Shown: one piece after another, positions 9,125-20,350 of the stretch
How the letters are laid out: each line of letters opens with the position of its first letter
How positions within the stretch are numbered: the stretch's first letter is position 1
Source of the DNA: Pseudomonas psychrophila HA-4
GTDB taxonomy: Bacteria; Pseudomonadota; Gammaproteobacteria; Pseudomonadales; Pseudomonadaceae
Direction of reading: 5' to 3'
Assembly (NCBI RefSeq): GCF_000282975.1
Contig: NZ_ALJC01000051.1
Coordinates: forward strand, 51,945 to 115,944
Length of the DNA: 64,000 bases
Notes under the pieces: model-generated
Told to the model about the DNA's origin: nothing
Database searches by the model: none
What the model saw: the letters and a program-made list of their open reading frames with translations, nothing else
Position numbers and translations under genes: made by a program

Positions 9125-9872
9125 GGGCCGGACCGCATACGCTGCAAGCCGGATCGCGTTTAACCCGCAACTCGCGAAACCGCGTACTCAAAGCGTCAAT
9201 CAATAACAGACGCCCTACTAAAGGTTCACCAAAACCGGCCAGCACTTTCAGCGCTTCAAGGGCCTGCAGGCTGCCGACTAGCCCAACCAGCGGGCCGATC
9301 ACGCCGGCTTCGCTACAGGTCAGTTCATCGTCGCTGCCGTGCCCGTATAAACAGTGGTAACAGGGGCTGGCTGGCTGGCGAGGGTCAAATACCGACAACT
9401 GCCCTTCAAGGCGAATCGCTGCGCCGCTGACCAAGGGTTTGCGGGCGCTGACACAGGCTCGATTGACCGCTTCCCGGGTGGCAAAGTTGTCACAGCAATC
9501 CAGCACCACATCCACGGCTGAGACGGCCTCGCCCAGCGAGTCCGCGTTCAGTTGCGACCGGTGCACGATCACTTTTATTTCTGGGTTGAGCAGCCGCAGG
9601 CGGCGCGAGGCCGAGTCCACCTTGCTCTCACCGACATTAGCGGTGTCATGGATGATCTGGCGTTGCAGGTTGGTCACGTCGACGCTGTCGAAGTCAGCCA
9701 GATGCAATTCACCGACACCCGCCGCCGCCAAGTAGAGCGCGGCGGGCGAGCCCAATCCGCCCAAACCGATGATCAGTGCACGGCTGTTTTTCAACGTGAG
9801 CTGGCCGTCGATGTCGACCTGTTGCAACAGAATCTGTCGGCTATAGCGCAACAGCTCCTGATCGGTCAGCAC
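9117..9872 (-). CDS. moeB: Molybdopterin-synthase adenylyltransferase (MoeB/ThiF family)
   Basis: 251 aa. Activates the C-terminal Gly-Gly of the sulfur carrier MoaD by adenylation. ATP-binding [19 protein letters not shown] is near residue 35. Zinc cysteines are visible as CYHC and CSVCG near the C-terminus. DCCDNFATR is the conserved Asp/Arg region. There is no rhodanese extension, so it is the short MoeB form. A ThiF-type substrate cannot be excluded from sequence alone, but the prmC-moeB-murI order is the usual pseudomonad moeB locus. Confidence 0.9.
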   Translation of the reverse strand: MLTDQELLRYSRQILLQQVDIDGQLTLKNSRALIIGLGGLGSPAALYLAAAGVGELHLADFDSVDVTNLQRQIIHDTANVGESKVDSASRRLRLLNPEIKVIVHRSQLNADSLGEAVSAVDVVLDCCDNFATREAVNRACVSARKPLVSGAAIRLEGQLSVFDPRQPASPCYHCLYGHGSDDELTCSEAGVIGPLVGLVGSLQALEALKVLAGFGEPLVGRLLLIDALSTRFRELRVKRDPACSVCGPAHE

Positions 9873-10696
9873 GGTAGGCGACCCAACGTGATGCGCTCGT
9901 GGGTGCCGAGGTCTTTGCGGCTTTCAACGCACTTAAATCCGTTCTCTTGTAACAACGTGCGAACAGCGGCGGCCTGATCGTAGCCGTGTTCAAGCATCAA
10001 CCAACCGCCCGCATTCAGGTGCTGCGGGGCAGCGCCGATGATGTCGCGGATGTCGTCGAGGCCATCGGGGCCTGCCACCAAGGCGCTTGCTGGCTCAAAG
10101 CGCACATCACCCTCGGCCAGGTGTACATCGCCCGTGGCAATGTACGGCGGGTTGCTGATGATCAGGTCAAAGCGTTGATCGGCCAGCGCGCTGAACCAAT
10201 GGCTGGTAAGCACAGTGACGTTTTGAAGGTGCAAACGCTGGCGATTGCGCTCGGCAAGTGCCACGGCTTCGAGAATCCGATCAACCGCCGTGACGTGCCA
10301 GGCAGCACGCTCGCTGGCGAGTGCCAAGGCAATGGCCCCGCTGCCGGTGCCCAGGTCCAGCACGCGAGCCGGGGTTTCGGGCAGCAAGTCCAGCGCCGTT
10401 TCAACCAGCAACTCGGTGTCGGGACGTGGAATCAGCGTGTGTGGTGCTACTTCTAGGTCCAGTTTCCAGAAACCTTGCTGGCCCAAAATGTAGGCCACGG
10501 GCTCACCCGCGCGGCGCCGCAGCAGAAACTCGGAGAACGCTAAAGCCGCCTCGCTGCTGACAATTTTCTCGGGCCAGGTGTGCAGGTAGCTGCGAGATTT
10601 TCCCAAAGCTGCCGCCAATAACAGCTCAGCGTCCAAACGGGCCGTTGGCGAATCGGGCAGTTCAGCGGCACGTAACAAACTGGCAATAATGGTCAT
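9866..10696 (-). CDS. prmC: Peptide chain release factor N5-glutamine methyltransferase
   Basis: 276 aa. Methylates the glutamine of the GGQ motif in release factors 1 and 2. Domains: an N-terminal helical substrate domain (~1-80) and a Rossmann methyltransferase with LIPRPDTELLVE, SAM-binding VLDLGTGSGAIALALA and the catalytic NPPY (SNPPYIAT). It lies directly after prfA, its substrate's gene, and overlaps moeB by 7 bp. Confidence 0.96.
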   Translation of the reverse strand: MTIIASLLRAAELPDSPTARLDAELLLAAALGKSRSYLHTWPEKIVSSEAALAFSEFLLRRRAGEPVAYILGQQGFWKLDLEVAPHTLIPRPDTELLVETALDLLPETPARVLDLGTGSGAIALALASERAAWHVTAVDRILEAVALAERNRQRLHLQNVTVLTSHWFSALADQRFDLIISNPPYIATGDVHLAEGDVRFEPASALVAGPDGLDDIRDIIGAAPQHLNAGGWLMLEHGYDQAAAVRTLLQENGFKCVESRKDLGTHERITLGRLPC

Positions 10697-11779
10697 TTAT
10701 TCACCCAGGGCTGTCAGTTGATCAGCCTGAAATTCTGCTAACAACGGCTCAATAACGGCATCAACACCGCCCGCCAATACGTCATCCAGCGAGTACAAGG
10801 TCAAGTTCACACGGTGGTCGGTGACCCGGCCTTGTGCAAAGTTATACGTGCGGATGCGCTCGGAACGATCTCCCGAACCCACCAGCGATTTACGCTCGCT
10901 GGCAATGGCATTGGCTGCGGCACTGGTTTGCTGGTCATTCAATTTAGCTGAAAGCCAAGACATCGCTCGCGCCCGGTTTTTATGCTGGGAACGCTCTTCT
11001 TGGCACTCCACCACAATGCCCGATGGCAAGTGAGTGATACGAATTGCAGAGTCGGTTTTGTTGACGTGCTGACCGCCCGCGCCTGAAGAGCGGTAGGTGT
11101 CGACACGCAAATCGGCCGGGTTGATCTCGATCGCTTCCTGCTCGTCCGGCTCTGGCAATACAGCAACGGTACAGGCCGAGGTGTGGATACGGCCCTGGGA
11201 TTCTGTCGCAGGGACTCGCTGCACGCGGTGTACACCCGACTCGAACTTCAGTTTGCCGTAAACATTCTCACCTTCGACACGGGCGATAACTTCTTTATAG
11301 CCGCCGTGCTCACCGATGCTTTCAGACAGAATTTCTACCCGCCAGCCACGACGCTCGGCGTAACGGGAGTACATGCGAAACAGATCGCCAGCAAAAATAG
11401 CGGCTTCATCGCCGCCGGTGCCTGCGCGAATTTCGAGGAAAACGTTGCGCCCATCATTCGGGTCTTTGGGCAGCAACATGCGTTGCAGGTCTTTTTCCAG
11501 CTCAATCAGCTGTTCTTTGCCCTCGCGAACCTCTTCAACGGCCATTTCGCGCATGTCAGGATCGTTGTCCTTGAGCAGCGCCTGGGCGCCTTCAAGGTCG
11601 GACTGCACTTTGAGCCACTGCCCGTAAGTGGCAGCAATGGGCTCAACTTCGGCGTATTCCTTGGAATAGGCGCGGAATTTGGTCTGATCCGAAATAACTT
11701 CGCCGTCGCCAAGCAAGGCGGTCAGTTCTTCAAAACGATCCTGGAGGATGTCCAGCTTATTGAGCAGTGACGCTTTCAT
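10697..11779 (-). CDS. prfA: Peptide chain release factor 1
   Basis: 360 aa, the standard RF1 length. It reads UAA and UAG stop codons. The GGQ loop that enters the peptidyl-transferase centre is visible in [15 protein letters not shown], and the stop-codon recognition region contains a PAT tripeptide (RVPATESQG), which marks RF1 rather than RF2. It overlaps the hemA stop by one base and abuts prmC. Confidence 0.97.
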   Translation of the reverse strand: MKASLLNKLDILQDRFEELTALLGDGEVISDQTKFRAYSKEYAEVEPIAATYGQWLKVQSDLEGAQALLKDNDPDMREMAVEEVREGKEQLIELEKDLQRMLLPKDPNDGRNVFLEIRAGTGGDEAAIFAGDLFRMYSRYAERRGWRVEILSESIGEHGGYKEVIARVEGENVYGKLKFESGVHRVQRVPATESQGRIHTSACTVAVLPEPDEQEAIEINPADLRVDTYRSSGAGGQHVNKTDSAIRITHLPSGIVVECQEERSQHKNRARAMSWLSAKLNDQQTSAAANAIASERKSLVGSGDRSERIRTYNFAQGRVTDHRVNLTLYSLDDVLAGGVDAVIEPLLAEFQADQLTALGE

Positions 11780-13065
11780 TACAGTTTTTTATCCGCAGAG
11801 CTATCCGATGAGCCCCCACCGAGGGCAAAAAGTTCTTGGGCCATGGCCAGCGCATCAAGGCGGCCTTCGGCGGAAAGCTTTTTCAACTGCACGCTGGGTG
11901 CGTGAAGCAATTTATTCGTCAGGCCACGCGCCAGTTGTATCAGCACATCTTCCGGGTTGCTGCCATTGGCGAGCAACCGCTGGGCCTTTTGCAGCTCTTC
12001 GTCGCGCAGGCGTTCGCTTTGCTGGCGGTAAGCCTTGAGCACATCAACGGCCGCCAATTCACGCAAACGCACCATAAAGTCTTCGGCGCCAATGCTGACC
12101 AACTCTTCCGCCGCTTGGGCTGCGCCCTGACGACTCTTGAGATTTTCGGCCACCACTTCGTGCAGGTCATCGACGGTATAGAGGTAAACGTCGTCCAACT
12201 CGCCGACTTCTGGCTCGATATCGCGGGGAACAGCAATATCAACCATGAAAATAGGTTTGTGCTTGCGCAACTTCAAGGCGCTTTCAACGGCACCCTTACC
12301 CAGAATCGGCAATTGGCTGGCCGTGGAACTGATCACGATGTCGCTGTGCACCAGCTCTTGCGGGATATCCGACAACAGTACCGCGTGGGCACCGAACTGT
12401 TCGGCCAGCGTGCTGGCCCGCTCCAAGGTACGGTTGGCCACCACGATGCGTTTCACCCCAAGGTCATGCAAGTGACGTGCGACCAAGGTGATGGTCTCGC
12501 CCGCCCCGATCAGCAAGGCCTGACTGCGCTGCAAGTCGCTGAAAATCTGTTTGGCCAGGCTCACGGCAGCAAACGCGACCGACACCGGGTTTTCACCAAT
12601 GGCAGTGTCGGTACGCACTTGCTTGGCCGAATTGAACGTCGCCTGAAACAGCCGCCCCAACAGAGGCCCGACAGTTCCCGCCTCACGCGCGACGGCATAG
12701 GCAGACTTCATCTGGCCGAGGATTTGCGGCTCGCCTAACACCAGCGAGTCGAGACCGGATGCCACACGCATCATGTGACGAACGGCCGCATTATCCTCAT
12801 GGATATAAGCGCACGCACGCAGCTCTTCGATGCTCAGATTGTGAAATTGTGCGAGCCATTGCAGCACAGTATCAGCGCTGAGCTGATCCTGTTCTAGGTA
12901 AAGCTCGCTACGATTACAGGTGGAGAGGATCGCAGCTTCGCGACTGTCGGTTAGGCGGCAGAGCTGCTGCAAGGCCTCAACCAACTGCTCTGGAGTAAAA
13001 GCCACGCGCTCGCGGACGTCTACTGAAGCAGTCTTGTGGTTAATACCAAGTGCGAGGAAGGCCAT
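11779..13065 (-). CDS. hemA: Glutamyl-tRNA reductase
   Basis: 428 aa. First committed step of haem synthesis: reduces glutamyl-tRNA(Glu) to glutamate-1-semialdehyde with NADPH. The N-terminal catalytic domain has [14 protein letters not shown] and the catalytic Cys in ILSTCNRSE. The NADPH domain has [15 protein letters not shown] and the conserved VANRT. The C-terminal dimerisation helices follow. First gene of the minus-strand block; divergent from the TPR lipoprotein gene, with about 210 bp between. Confidence 0.97.
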   Translation of the reverse strand: MAFLALGINHKTASVDVRERVAFTPEQLVEALQQLCRLTDSREAAILSTCNRSELYLEQDQLSADTVLQWLAQFHNLSIEELRACAYIHEDNAAVRHMMRVASGLDSLVLGEPQILGQMKSAYAVAREAGTVGPLLGRLFQATFNSAKQVRTDTAIGENPVSVAFAAVSLAKQIFSDLQRSQALLIGAGETITLVARHLHDLGVKRIVVANRTLERASTLAEQFGAHAVLLSDIPQELVHSDIVISSTASQLPILGKGAVESALKLRKHKPIFMVDIAVPRDIEPEVGELDDVYLYTVDDLHEVVAENLKSRQGAAQAAEELVSIGAEDFMVRLRELAAVDVLKAYRQQSERLRDEELQKAQRLLANGSNPEDVLIQLARGLTNKLLHAPSVQLKKLSAEGRLDALAMAQELFALGGGSSDSSADKKL

Positions 13066-13278
13066 TCAAGATCGCTGATGATGACGAGAAGCCGGCAATT
13101 GTCCTACTTCGTCAGATCGAGAACAACCATTGCTGTCTATTGTCTCTATAGTTAACGTCTGTTGAACTCCTCTTCTCTCGCATCATCAGACCCTTATAAC
13201 GATAGTCGCGGCCGCTAGGGTTTGCGTCATCGCATGTGTCATGATGCCCAGACCGCAGGTAAGTCGCCCTTCTCTTAT

Positions 13279-15003
13279 ATGAATAGATCCTCCGCGTTGC
13301 TCCTAGCTCTCGTCCTTCTGAGTGGCTGCCAAGCTTTGGCTCCCACGCCCCCGGATGATTCATCTGTGGCCGAAGACACTACCTCCGTACCGGAAAAGCC
13401 CACGGTTTATGGCTCGTTCAGCGAAGAAACGTTGTTCAGTTTGCTGAGCGCAGAGTTAGCCGGCCAACGCAATCGCCTGGATATCGCCCTCGATAACTAC
13501 GTGACTCAGGCGATCAATACACAAGATCCGGGTGTTGCCGAACGCGCTTTCCGTATCGCAGAGTACCTGGGCGCCGATCAGGCGGCCCTTGATACATCGC
13601 TGATTTGGGCACGAAACGCGCCTGATGATCTTGAGGCGCAACGCGCGGCGGCCATTCAGTTGGCACGCAATGGCCGCTACGACGATTCCATGGCTTACAT
13701 GGAAAAAGTCCTGCAGGCCAAGGGTGATACACACTTCGACTTTTTAGCCTTATCGGCCCTCGAAACCGATGCCGACACACGCGCTGGCCTGCAAAACAGT
13801 TTTGACCGCCTGCTGATCAAACACCCGGACAATGACCAACTGATCTTCGGCAAAGCCTTGTTGATGCAACAGGACGGCGACGCCGCCGGTGCCTTAAAGC
13901 TGCTGGAAAAAAATCCACCACACGACGGTGAATTGGCCCCAATCCTGCTGCGCGCTCGCTTGCTGCAAAGCCTCAATCGAGGTGACGAAGCGCTGCCGTT
14001 GCTGCAAAAAACCATTCGCCAATACCCAGACGACAAACGGCTAGGGCTCACCTACGCCCGTACACTGGTCGAGCAAAATCGCATACCCGAAGCCAAAACC
14101 CAGTTCGTCAGCTTGGTACAGCAATACCCGGAAGACGATGAACTGCGTTTTTCCCTAGCGCTGGTGTGCCTTGAAGGCAAACAGTGGGACGAAGCTGAAG
14201 GCTATCTGCAAGCGTTGATCGACCGCGACAGCCACGTCGATTCGGCACACTTGAACTTGGGCCGCATCGCTGAAGAACGCAATGATCCTCAAGGCGCGCT
14301 TATCGAATACGCCTTGGTAGGTCCAGGCAATGACTATCTGCCAGCGCAATTGCGTCAGGCCGACATCTTAATCAGCCATGGTCGTGGCGCAGAAGCGTCG
14401 CAAAAATTGGCGGCGGCCCGCGATGCACAGCCGGACTATGCGATTCAGCTGTATTTGATCGAAGCAGAAACCCTGTCTGCGAATAATCAAACGGATCGCG
14501 CCTGGAACGTCCTACAACAAGCCGTCAAGCAATACCCAGACGACCTGAATTTGCTGTACTCACGGGCCATGCTGGCCGAAAAGCGAAACGACCTGCAACA
14601 GATGGAGCGCGATTTACGCGCCATCATCCAGCGCGAGCCGGACAATGCGATGGCCTTGAATGCGCTGGGCTACACGCTTTCGGATCGAACCACCCGCTAC
14701 GCCGAAGCCAAAGTGCTGATCCAGCAAGCCTACGACTTGAACCCAGATGACCCGGCCGTGCTCGACAGCTTGGGCTGGGTGAATTTTCGCCTTGGCAATC
14801 TGGGTGAGGCCGAACGCTTGCTGCGCCAGGCGCTGGAACGCTTCCCCGACCAAGAAGTAGCGGCGCATCTGGGTGAAGTGCTGTGGGCCAATGGCAAACA
14901 GCGTGAAGCCAAAACCGTTTGGGCAACGTTTTTGAAAGACAATCCTGACAGCCCTATTCTGCGCAAAACAGTCCTGCGCCTGACCGGATCCGAGAGTCTT
15001 TAA
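13279..15003 (+). CDS. Tetratricopeptide-repeat lipoprotein
   Basis: 574 aa from the ATG at 13279. The signal peptide ends in a lipobox (LLSGC, Cys near residue 15), and most of the remainder is TPR-like helical pairs (for example AVLDSLGWVNFRLGNLGEAERLLRQAL, here from about residue 500). Probably anchored in the outer membrane, facing the periplasm. The gene always precedes lolB-ispE-prs in pseudomonads; its role is undetermined, with envelope assembly the likely area. The frame is open upstream to 13222, but the lipoprotein signal fixes the start. Confidence 0.88.
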   Translation: MNRSSALLLALVLLSGCQALAPTPPDDSSVAEDTTSVPEKPTVYGSFSEETLFSLLSAELAGQRNRLDIALDNYVTQAINTQDPGVAERAFRIAEYLGADQAALDTSLIWARNAPDDLEAQRAAAIQLARNGRYDDSMAYMEKVLQAKGDTHFDFLALSALETDADTRAGLQNSFDRLLIKHPDNDQLIFGKALLMQQDGDAAGALKLLEKNPPHDGELAPILLRARLLQSLNRGDEALPLLQKTIRQYPDDKRLGLTYARTLVEQNRIPEAKTQFVSLVQQYPEDDELRFSLALVCLEGKQWDEAEGYLQALIDRDSHVDSAHLNLGRIAEERNDPQGALIEYALVGPGNDYLPAQLRQADILISHGRGAEASQKLAAARDAQPDYAIQLYLIEAETLSANNQTDRAWNVLQQAVKQYPDDLNLLYSRAMLAEKRNDLQQMERDLRAIIQREPDNAMALNALGYTLSDRTTRYAEAKVLIQQAYDLNPDDPAVLDSLGWVNFRLGNLGEAERLLRQALERFPDQEVAAHLGEVLWANGKQREAKTVWATFLKDNPDSPILRKTVLRLTGSESL

Positions 15004-15006
15004 ATT

Positions 15007-15633
15007 ATGCTTTTTCGTCATTTACGCCACCTGATCGCCTTTAGTCTCATCGCCTTGCTCGCCGGTTGCGCAGGCTTCGGCGCTCGAGAATCAGTTGAAG
15101 GCCACGGCAGCCCAGCCTTGTGGTCACAACATAAACAGCAACTGACTCAACTCGACGGCTGGCAAATCAACGGTAAGGTAGGCATTCGCGCCCCTAAAGA
15201 TTCCGGCAGTGCGACGCTTTTCTGGCTACAGCGCCAGGACTATTACGACATTCGTCTTTCGGGGCCGCTGGGTCGAGGCGCCGCCCGCCTGACAGGTCGC
15301 CCGGGAAATGTCAGCCTAGAAGTGGCCAGCCAAGGTCGCTACGAAGCCGCAACCCCGGAAGAACTGCTGGGCGAGCAATTGGGCTGGAGCTTGCCAGTGT
15401 CGCATTTGGTCTGGTGGGTGCGCGGTCTACCCGCACCTGACAGCAAAAGCCGTGTGACCTTGAACGCCGATAGCCGCCTAGCGAGCTTGGAACAAGACGG
15501 CTGGAAAATCGAATACCTGAGCTACGTTGAACAAAACGGCTTTTGGCTGCCTGAACGGGTCAAACTGCATGGCACAGACCTAGATGTCACGCTGGTCGTG
15601 AAGGATTGGCAGCCACGTCAGCTGGGACAATAA
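15007..15633 (+). CDS. lolB: Outer-membrane lipoprotein LolB
   Basis: 208 aa. Accepts lipoproteins from LolA and inserts them into the outer membrane. Lipobox ALLAGC near residue 21; then the LolB core with [36 protein letters not shown] and [18 protein letters not shown]. It follows the TPR lipoprotein gene by 3 bp and is 2 bp from ispE, in one operon. Confidence 0.95.
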   Translation: MLFRHLRHLIAFSLIALLAGCAGFGARESVEGHGSPALWSQHKQQLTQLDGWQINGKVGIRAPKDSGSATLFWLQRQDYYDIRLSGPLGRGAARLTGRPGNVSLEVASQGRYEAATPEELLGEQLGWSLPVSHLVWWVRGLPAPDSKSRVTLNADSRLASLEQDGWKIEYLSYVEQNGFWLPERVKLHGTDLDVTLVVKDWQPRQLGQ

Positions 15634-15635
15634 CG

Positions 15636-16511
15636 ATGCAAAAAGAGCCACTGGTTTTGCCCTCCCCGGCAAAACTGAATTTGATGCTGCACATTCTGGG
15701 TCGTCGCGAAGACGGCTATCACGAACTGCAAACACTGTTTCAATTTCTCGATTACGGCGATGAAATGCGCTTCGCCGTGCGCGATGACGGGGTTATTTGT
15801 CTGCACACCGAGTTCCCCGGCGTGGCCCATGACGACAACCTGATAGTGAAAGCCGCGAAAAAACTGCAACAGCAATCCAACTGCCCGCTTGGCATTGATA
15901 TCTGGATCAATAAGATATTGCCCATGGGCGGCGGCATCGGCGGCGGCAGTTCAAATGCGGCCACCACCTTGCTGGGGCTCAACCACCTTTGGCAGTTGAA
16001 CTGGAACGAAGAGCAACTGGCAGCACTGGGCCTGAGCCTGGGCGCCGACGTTCCGGTTTTCGTCCGTGGACACGCTGCTTTCGCTGAAGGCATTGGTGAG
16101 ATTCTTACCCCCGTCGACCCGGAAGAACCTTGGTACGTAGTACTTGTGCCGCAAGTCTCTGTAAGCACAGCAGAAATTTTTTCACATCCTTTGTTGACAC
16201 GTGACACTTTGCCCATTAAAGTGCGCCCCGTTCCCAAGGGAAACAGCCGAAACGACTGCGAAGCGGTGGTAACGGAGCTTTACCCAGAAGTACGTAAAGC
16301 TTTGAATTTGCTAGGTAAATATACCGAAGCAAAATTAACTGGAACTGGAAGTTGTATATTTGGGGCCTTCCCAAACGAAGCAAGTGCTGATAAAGTGCTG
16401 CACCTTCTGACAGACACCCTTACAGGGTTTGTAGCTAAAGGAAGCAATGTTTCGATATTGCATCGCACACTACAGAATCTGTCACAGGAAACGGGTACAC
16501 GGTACTCGTAG
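15636..16511 (+). CDS. ispE: 4-diphosphocytidyl-2-C-methyl-D-erythritol kinase
   Basis: 291 aa from ATG 15636. GHMP-type kinase of the non-mevalonate isoprenoid pathway. The N-terminus has [24 protein letters not shown], with the active-site Lys; the ATP-binding glycine-rich loop is [17 protein letters not shown]. The tRNA-Gln gene begins 10 bases after its stop, so it may be part of the same transcript, as in other pseudomonads. Confidence 0.96.
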   Translation: MQKEPLVLPSPAKLNLMLHILGRREDGYHELQTLFQFLDYGDEMRFAVRDDGVICLHTEFPGVAHDDNLIVKAAKKLQQQSNCPLGIDIWINKILPMGGGIGGGSSNAATTLLGLNHLWQLNWNEEQLAALGLSLGADVPVFVRGHAAFAEGIGEILTPVDPEEPWYVVLVPQVSVSTAEIFSHPLLTRDTLPIKVRPVPKGNSRNDCEAVVTELYPEVRKALNLLGKYTEAKLTGTGSCIFGAFPNEASADKVLHLLTDTLTGFVAKGSNVSILHRTLQNLSQETGTRYS

Positions 16512-16521
16512 CAATAGATAC

Positions 16522-16596
16522 AGGGGCGTCGCCAAGCGGTAAGGCAGCAGGTTTTGATCCTGCCATGCGTTGGTTCGAATCCAGCCGCCCCTGCCA
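16522..16596 (+). tRNA. tRNA-Gln (anticodon TTG)
   Basis: A 75-nt cloverleaf with encoded CCA. The acceptor stem pairs AGGGGCG with CGCCCCT, the anticodon stem GCAGG/CCTGC encloses the loop TTTTGAT (anticodon TTG), and the T loop contains GGTTCGAATCC. It lies between ispE and prs and reads glutamine CAA/CAG. Confidence 0.97.
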
Positions 16597-16641
16597 TTTC
16601 TTATACTCATCCAGGTTACCCTCAGCCTTCAGGTACTGCGC

Positions 16642-17583
16642 GTGTCCAAGATGATGGTCTTTACGGGGAACGCTAACCCCGATCTGGCTCGGCGTGTCGT
16701 ACGTCAGCTGCATATCCCACTCGGTGACATTTCTGTCGGTAAGTTTTCCGACGGCGAGATTACCGCTGAGATTAATGAAAATGTCCGCGGTAAAGACGTT
16801 TTCATCATTCAGCCGACTTGTGCTCCGACCAACGATAACCTGATGGAACTCGTCGTGATGGCTGATGCCTTCCGCCGCTCCTCAGCGACTCGTATTACTG
16901 CTGTTATTCCTTACTTTGGTTATGCCCGTCAGGATCGCCGTCCGCGTTCCGCACGTGTGGCTATCAGCGCAAAAGTTGTTGCTGACATGCTTACCGTAGT
17001 CGGCATCGATCGTGTTCTCACGGTTGATTTGCATGCTGACCAAATTCAGGGTTTCTTCGATATTCCTGTAGATAACATCTATGGCTCCCCAGTTTTGGTG
17101 GATGACATCGAAGATCAGCGCTTTGAGAACCTTATGATTGTGTCCCCGGATATCGGCGGCGTCGTGCGCGCACGTGCTGTTGCTAAATCCTTGGGCGTGG
17201 ATCTGGGGATCATCGACAAACGCCGTGAGAAAGCCAATCACTCGGAAGTGATGCATATCATTGGTGATGTCGAAGGGCGTACCTGTATTTTGGTTGATGA
17301 CATGGTCGATACCGCCGGCACTCTGTGCCACGCGGCTAAAGCCTTGAAAGAGCATGGCGCTGCTAAAGTGTTCGCCTACTGCACACACCCTGTGCTGTCG
17401 GGTCGGGCAATCGAGAATATCGAAAATTCCATGCTGGATGAGCTGGTGGTGACTAACACCATTCCGCTGTCCGCAGCTGCACAAGCCTGTTCGCGTATCC
17501 GTCAACTGGATATCGCACCGGTTGTGGCTGAAGCGGTGCGCCGCATCAGCAACGAAGAATCGATCAGCGCGATGTTCCGATAA
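16642..17583 (+). CDS. prs: Ribose-phosphate pyrophosphokinase (PRPP synthetase)
   Basis: 313 aa starting at GTG 16642 ([13 protein letters not shown]); this matches the usual pseudomonad length, although ATGs occur 9 and 12 bp later. Makes PRPP from ribose-5-phosphate and ATP for nucleotide, His and Trp synthesis. Motifs: catalytic loop region [22 protein letters not shown] and the PRPP-binding [18 protein letters not shown]. Followed by a strong intrinsic terminator. Confidence 0.97.
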   Translation: MSKMMVFTGNANPDLARRVVRQLHIPLGDISVGKFSDGEITAEINENVRGKDVFIIQPTCAPTNDNLMELVVMADAFRRSSATRITAVIPYFGYARQDRRPRSARVAISAKVVADMLTVVGIDRVLTVDLHADQIQGFFDIPVDNIYGSPVLVDDIEDQRFENLMIVSPDIGGVVRARAVAKSLGVDLGIIDKRREKANHSEVMHIIGDVEGRTCILVDDMVDTAGTLCHAAKALKEHGAAKVFAYCTHPVLSGRAIENIENSMLDELVVTNTIPLSAAAQACSRIRQLDIAPVVAEAVRRISNEESISAMFR

Positions 17584-17620
17584 GGGCCCTGCCCTTCTCT
17601 TACGTCCGCTGACGAAAAGC

Positions 17621-17657
17621 GCCCCGCCCCAACACCCTGTTGGGGCGGGGCTTTTTT
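17621..17657 (+). terminator. Intrinsic terminator after prs
   Basis: A perfect 14-bp GC-rich stem (17621-17634 with 17638-17651) and a 3-nt loop CCC, immediately followed by TTTTTT. One of the strongest terminators in the window; it separates prs from rplY. Confidence 0.95.
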
Positions 17658-17722
17658 GCCCATACCGTCCATAGCGCTGGTCGCAAACGCTAGGCCGGAT
17701 GTGGTTATTTTGGAGATACAAC

Positions 17723-18307
17723 ATGAACGATTTTACTCTGAATGCTGAAGTGCGTTCCGACCTGGGGAAAGGTGCGAGCCGCCGCCTGCGTCGTCTCGCA
17801 AGCCTGGTTCCAGCTGTAGTTTACGGTGGCGACAAAGCCCCTGAATCCATCAGCATGCTGGCTAAAGAAGTTGCCAAACTGCTCGAAAACGAAGCTGCTT
17901 ACAGCCACGTTATCGAACTGACCGTTGGCGGCGTTAAGCAAAACGTGATCATCAAAGCTCTGCAACGTCACCCGGCTAAAGGCCACGTGATGCACGCTGA
18001 CTTCGTACGCGTTGTTGCTGGTCAAAAGCTGACTGCAATCGTTCCAGTTCACTTTGTTGGTGAAGCTGCTCCGATCAAGAAAGGCGGCGAGATCTCGCAC
18101 GTTATCGCGGAAATCGAAGTTACCTGCCTGCCAAAAGACCTGCCTGAATTCATCGAAGTTGACCTGGCTAACGCTGAAGTCGGCGCGATCATTCACCTGT
18201 CGGACATCACCGCTCCTAAAGGCGTTGAGTTCGTAGCTCTGGCACACGGTAACGACTTGGCAGTAGCCAACGTTCACGCTCCGCGTGTAGCACCAGAAGC
18301 CGAGTAA
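17723..18307 (+). CDS. rplY: 50S ribosomal protein L25/general stress protein Ctc
   Basis: 194 aa, the long two-domain (CTC) form. The N-terminal L25 domain binds 5S rRNA ([24 protein letters not shown], and the [19 protein letters not shown] region). The C-terminal beta domain reads [16 protein letters not shown]. The ATG has GGAGA 7 nt upstream. Codon choice looks highly biased, as expected for an abundant ribosomal protein. Confidence 0.96.
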   Translation: MNDFTLNAEVRSDLGKGASRRLRRLASLVPAVVYGGDKAPESISMLAKEVAKLLENEAAYSHVIELTVGGVKQNVIIKALQRHPAKGHVMHADFVRVVAGQKLTAIVPVHFVGEAAPIKKGGEISHVIAEIEVTCLPKDLPEFIEVDLANAEVGAIIHLSDITAPKGVEFVALAHGNDLAVANVHAPRVAPEAE

Positions 18308-18383
18308 TTCATTACTCTGCTTTCGGAGTTCTGAGAAACATCGCGAGCTAACACGCAGCGAGTAAAGCGGACAAGATCGCGAA

Positions 18384-18420
18384 GTTTACTCACGTAAACC
18401 CGCTTTCTTGTTCGTTTTCG
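18384..18420 (+). terminator. Possible terminator after rplY
   Basis: The stem GTTTAC/GTAAAC with a TCAC loop (18384-18399) is nested in a longer AAAGCGG (18364-18370)/CCGCTTT (18400-18406) pairing and followed by a T-rich tail (cttgttcgtttt). A second perfect palindrome, CGCCGCTG-t-CAGCGGCG at 18422-18438, lies just before pth; its one-base centre makes it a poor RNA hairpin. Confidence 0.45.
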
Positions 18421-18472
18421 CCGCCGCTGTCAGCGGCGATGTTATCCACAACTCCACAGAAGGGCCCTTGTC

Positions 18473-19057
18473 GTGACCGCCATAAAACTGATCGTTGGCC
18501 TGGGAAATCCAGGCACCGAATACGAACAGACCCGGCATAACGCAGGGGCCCTTTTTGTTGAGCGTCTAGCATCGGCAAACGGCGTTAATCTCGTTGCTGA
18601 TCGCAAATATTTTGGCCTGACCGGGCGCTTCAGCCACCAAGGTCAGGATGTTCGTCTGTTGATTCCCACCACCTATATGAACCGAAGCGGCCAGGCCGTT
18701 GCGGCGCTTGCCGGTTTTTACCGCATTGCGCCCGAATCCATATTGGTGGCCCACGACGAACTCGATCTCCCACCGGGCGTTGCCAAGCTCAAGCTGGGCG
18801 GCGGCCATGGAGGTCATAACGGATTGCGTGACATCATTGCGCAACTGGGAAACAACAATAATTTCTACCGTCTGCGGCTCGGCATTGGCCACCCAGGCGT
18901 CGCGAGCATGGTGTCCAACTTTGTCCTGGGTCGTGCGCCACGCGCCGAGCAGGAAAAACTGGACGCCAGCATCGATTTTGCCCTCGGCGTGCTGCCGGAT
19001 ATCCTCGCCGGGGAATGGAACCGTGCGATGAAAAACCTGCACAGCCAGAAGGCCTGA
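18473..19057 (+). CDS. pth: Peptidyl-tRNA hydrolase
   Basis: 194 aa with a GTG start (18473). Releases tRNA from peptidyl-tRNA that drops off the ribosome. Signature residues: [17 protein letters not shown] (Asn and catalytic His), the NRSG region in [11 protein letters not shown], and [12 protein letters not shown]. Followed 23 bp later by ychF, the usual neighbour. Confidence 0.97.
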   Translation: MTAIKLIVGLGNPGTEYEQTRHNAGALFVERLASANGVNLVADRKYFGLTGRFSHQGQDVRLLIPTTYMNRSGQAVAALAGFYRIAPESILVAHDELDLPPGVAKLKLGGGHGGHNGLRDIIAQLGNNNNFYRLRLGIGHPGVASMVSNFVLGRAPRAEQEKLDASIDFALGVLPDILAGEWNRAMKNLHSQKA

Positions 19058-19080
19058 CTCTTTTTCCGAGGGGAAACACC

Positions 19081-20181
19081 ATGGGATTCAACTGCGGCAT
19101 CGTCGGCCTACCTAACGTCGGCAAGTCCACCCTGTTCAACGCCCTGACCAAATCCGGCATTGCAGCGGAGAACTTCCCCTTCTGCACGATAGAGCCAAAC
19201 ACCGGCATCGTGCCGATGCCCGATCCACGTCTGGCGGCACTGGCCGAGATCGTTAAACCGAATCGCATCCTGCCGACCACCATGGAATTCGTTGACATCG
19301 CAGGTCTGGTAGCCGGCGCGTCGAAAGGCGAAGGCCTGGGTAATAAGTTCCTGGCCAACATCCGTGAGACCGATGCAATCGCTCATGTGGTTCGCTGCTT
19401 TGAAGACGAAAACGTGATTCACGTTTCCAACAGCGTTGACCCTAAGCGCGACATCGAAATCATCGACCTTGAGCTGATCTTTGCCGACCTCGACAGCTGC
19501 GAGAAGCAACTGCAAAAAGTCGCGCGCAACGCCAAAGGCGGTGACAAAGAAGCCGTCGCTCAAAAAGCGCTGCTGGAGCAACTGATTGCTCACTTCACTT
19601 TGGGCAAGCCAGCACGCAGCCTGATCAAAAACATGGACGCCGATGAGAAACAAATCATCAAGGGCTTCCACCTGCTGACCACAAAGCCGGTGATGTACAT
19701 CGCTAACGTGGCTGAAGACGGTTTTGAAAGTAACCCACTGCTCGACGTGGTGCTGGCTATTGCCGAAGAAGAAGGCGCCATGGTCGTTCCGGTCTGCAAC
19801 AAGATCGAAGCGGAGATTGCCGAACTTGAAGACGGCGAAGAAAAGGACATGTTCCTTGAAGCGCTGGGCCTAGAAGAGCCAGGCCTGAACCGTGTGATCC
19901 GTGCCGGTTACGAAATGCTCAACCTGCAAACCTACTTCACCGCCGGCGTTCAAGAAGTACGCGCCTGGACCGTGAAAGTAGGCGCTACCGCTCCGCAAGC
20001 TGCTGGCGTGATCCACACCGACTTCGAGAAAGGCTTTATCCGTGCCGAAGTCATCGCCTACGACGACTTCATCCAGTACAAGGGTGAAGCGGGTGCGAAA
20101 GAAGCCGGCAAATGGCGTCTGGAAGGCAAGGAATACATCGTTAAAGACGGCGACGTCCTGCACTTCCGCTTCAACGTGTAA
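19081..20181 (+). CDS. ychF: Redox-regulated ribosome-binding ATPase YchF
   Basis: 366 aa from ATG 19081, with GAGGGG 8 nt upstream. Obg-related P-loop ATPase: G1 motif [16 protein letters not shown]2/G3 region [22 protein letters not shown] and a C-terminal TGS domain ([14 protein letters not shown] to the end, [11 protein letters not shown]). Thought to act in translation and the oxidative-stress response. The open frame upstream of 19081 overlaps pth and is not used. Confidence 0.97.
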   Translation: MGFNCGIVGLPNVGKSTLFNALTKSGIAAENFPFCTIEPNTGIVPMPDPRLAALAEIVKPNRILPTTMEFVDIAGLVAGASKGEGLGNKFLANIRETDAIAHVVRCFEDENVIHVSNSVDPKRDIEIIDLELIFADLDSCEKQLQKVARNAKGGDKEAVAQKALLEQLIAHFTLGKPARSLIKNMDADEKQIIKGFHLLTTKPVMYIANVAEDGFESNPLLDVVLAIAEEEGAMVVPVCNKIEAEIAELEDGEEKDMFLEALGLEEPGLNRVIRAGYEMLNLQTYFTAGVQEVRAWTVKVGATAPQAAGVIHTDFEKGFIRAEVIAYDDFIQYKGEAGAKEAGKWRLEGKEYIVKDGDVLHFRFNV

Positions 20182-20195
20182 AACATCACACGTAC

Positions 20196-20226
20196 TAAAA
20201 ACCGCGCTCTGGCGCGGTTTTTTTTG
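20196..20226 (+). terminator. Intrinsic terminator after ychF
   Basis: The stem CCGCGC/GCGCGG (20202-20207 with 20212-20217), extended by A-T pairs, has a 4-nt loop and is followed by a run of eight or more T. Confidence 0.93.
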
Positions 20227-20350
20227 GCCTCGGTTTTATAAAGCCATTTCAGGTGCGACTAGAGAGGCGCACCCGTTGAATCCGAACACTCTGTCGAGCA
20301 AACGGTCTATGGTTAGTCGCATAACCTCAGACTGAATGACGGGAGTACCA

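Noticed and set aside
11183..11770. 195-codon frame opposite prfA
   Set aside because: Shadow of the conserved release factor gene; no independent signals.
11836..12738. 300-codon open frame on the plus strand opposite hemA
   Set aside because: It is antisense to a clearly conserved hemA; long antisense frames are common in GC-rich DNA and this one has no motif or RBS.
18422..18438. Perfect palindrome as terminator before pth
   Set aside because: The one-base centre cannot form an RNA loop and no T-run follows; it could be a protein site, but there is no evidence.
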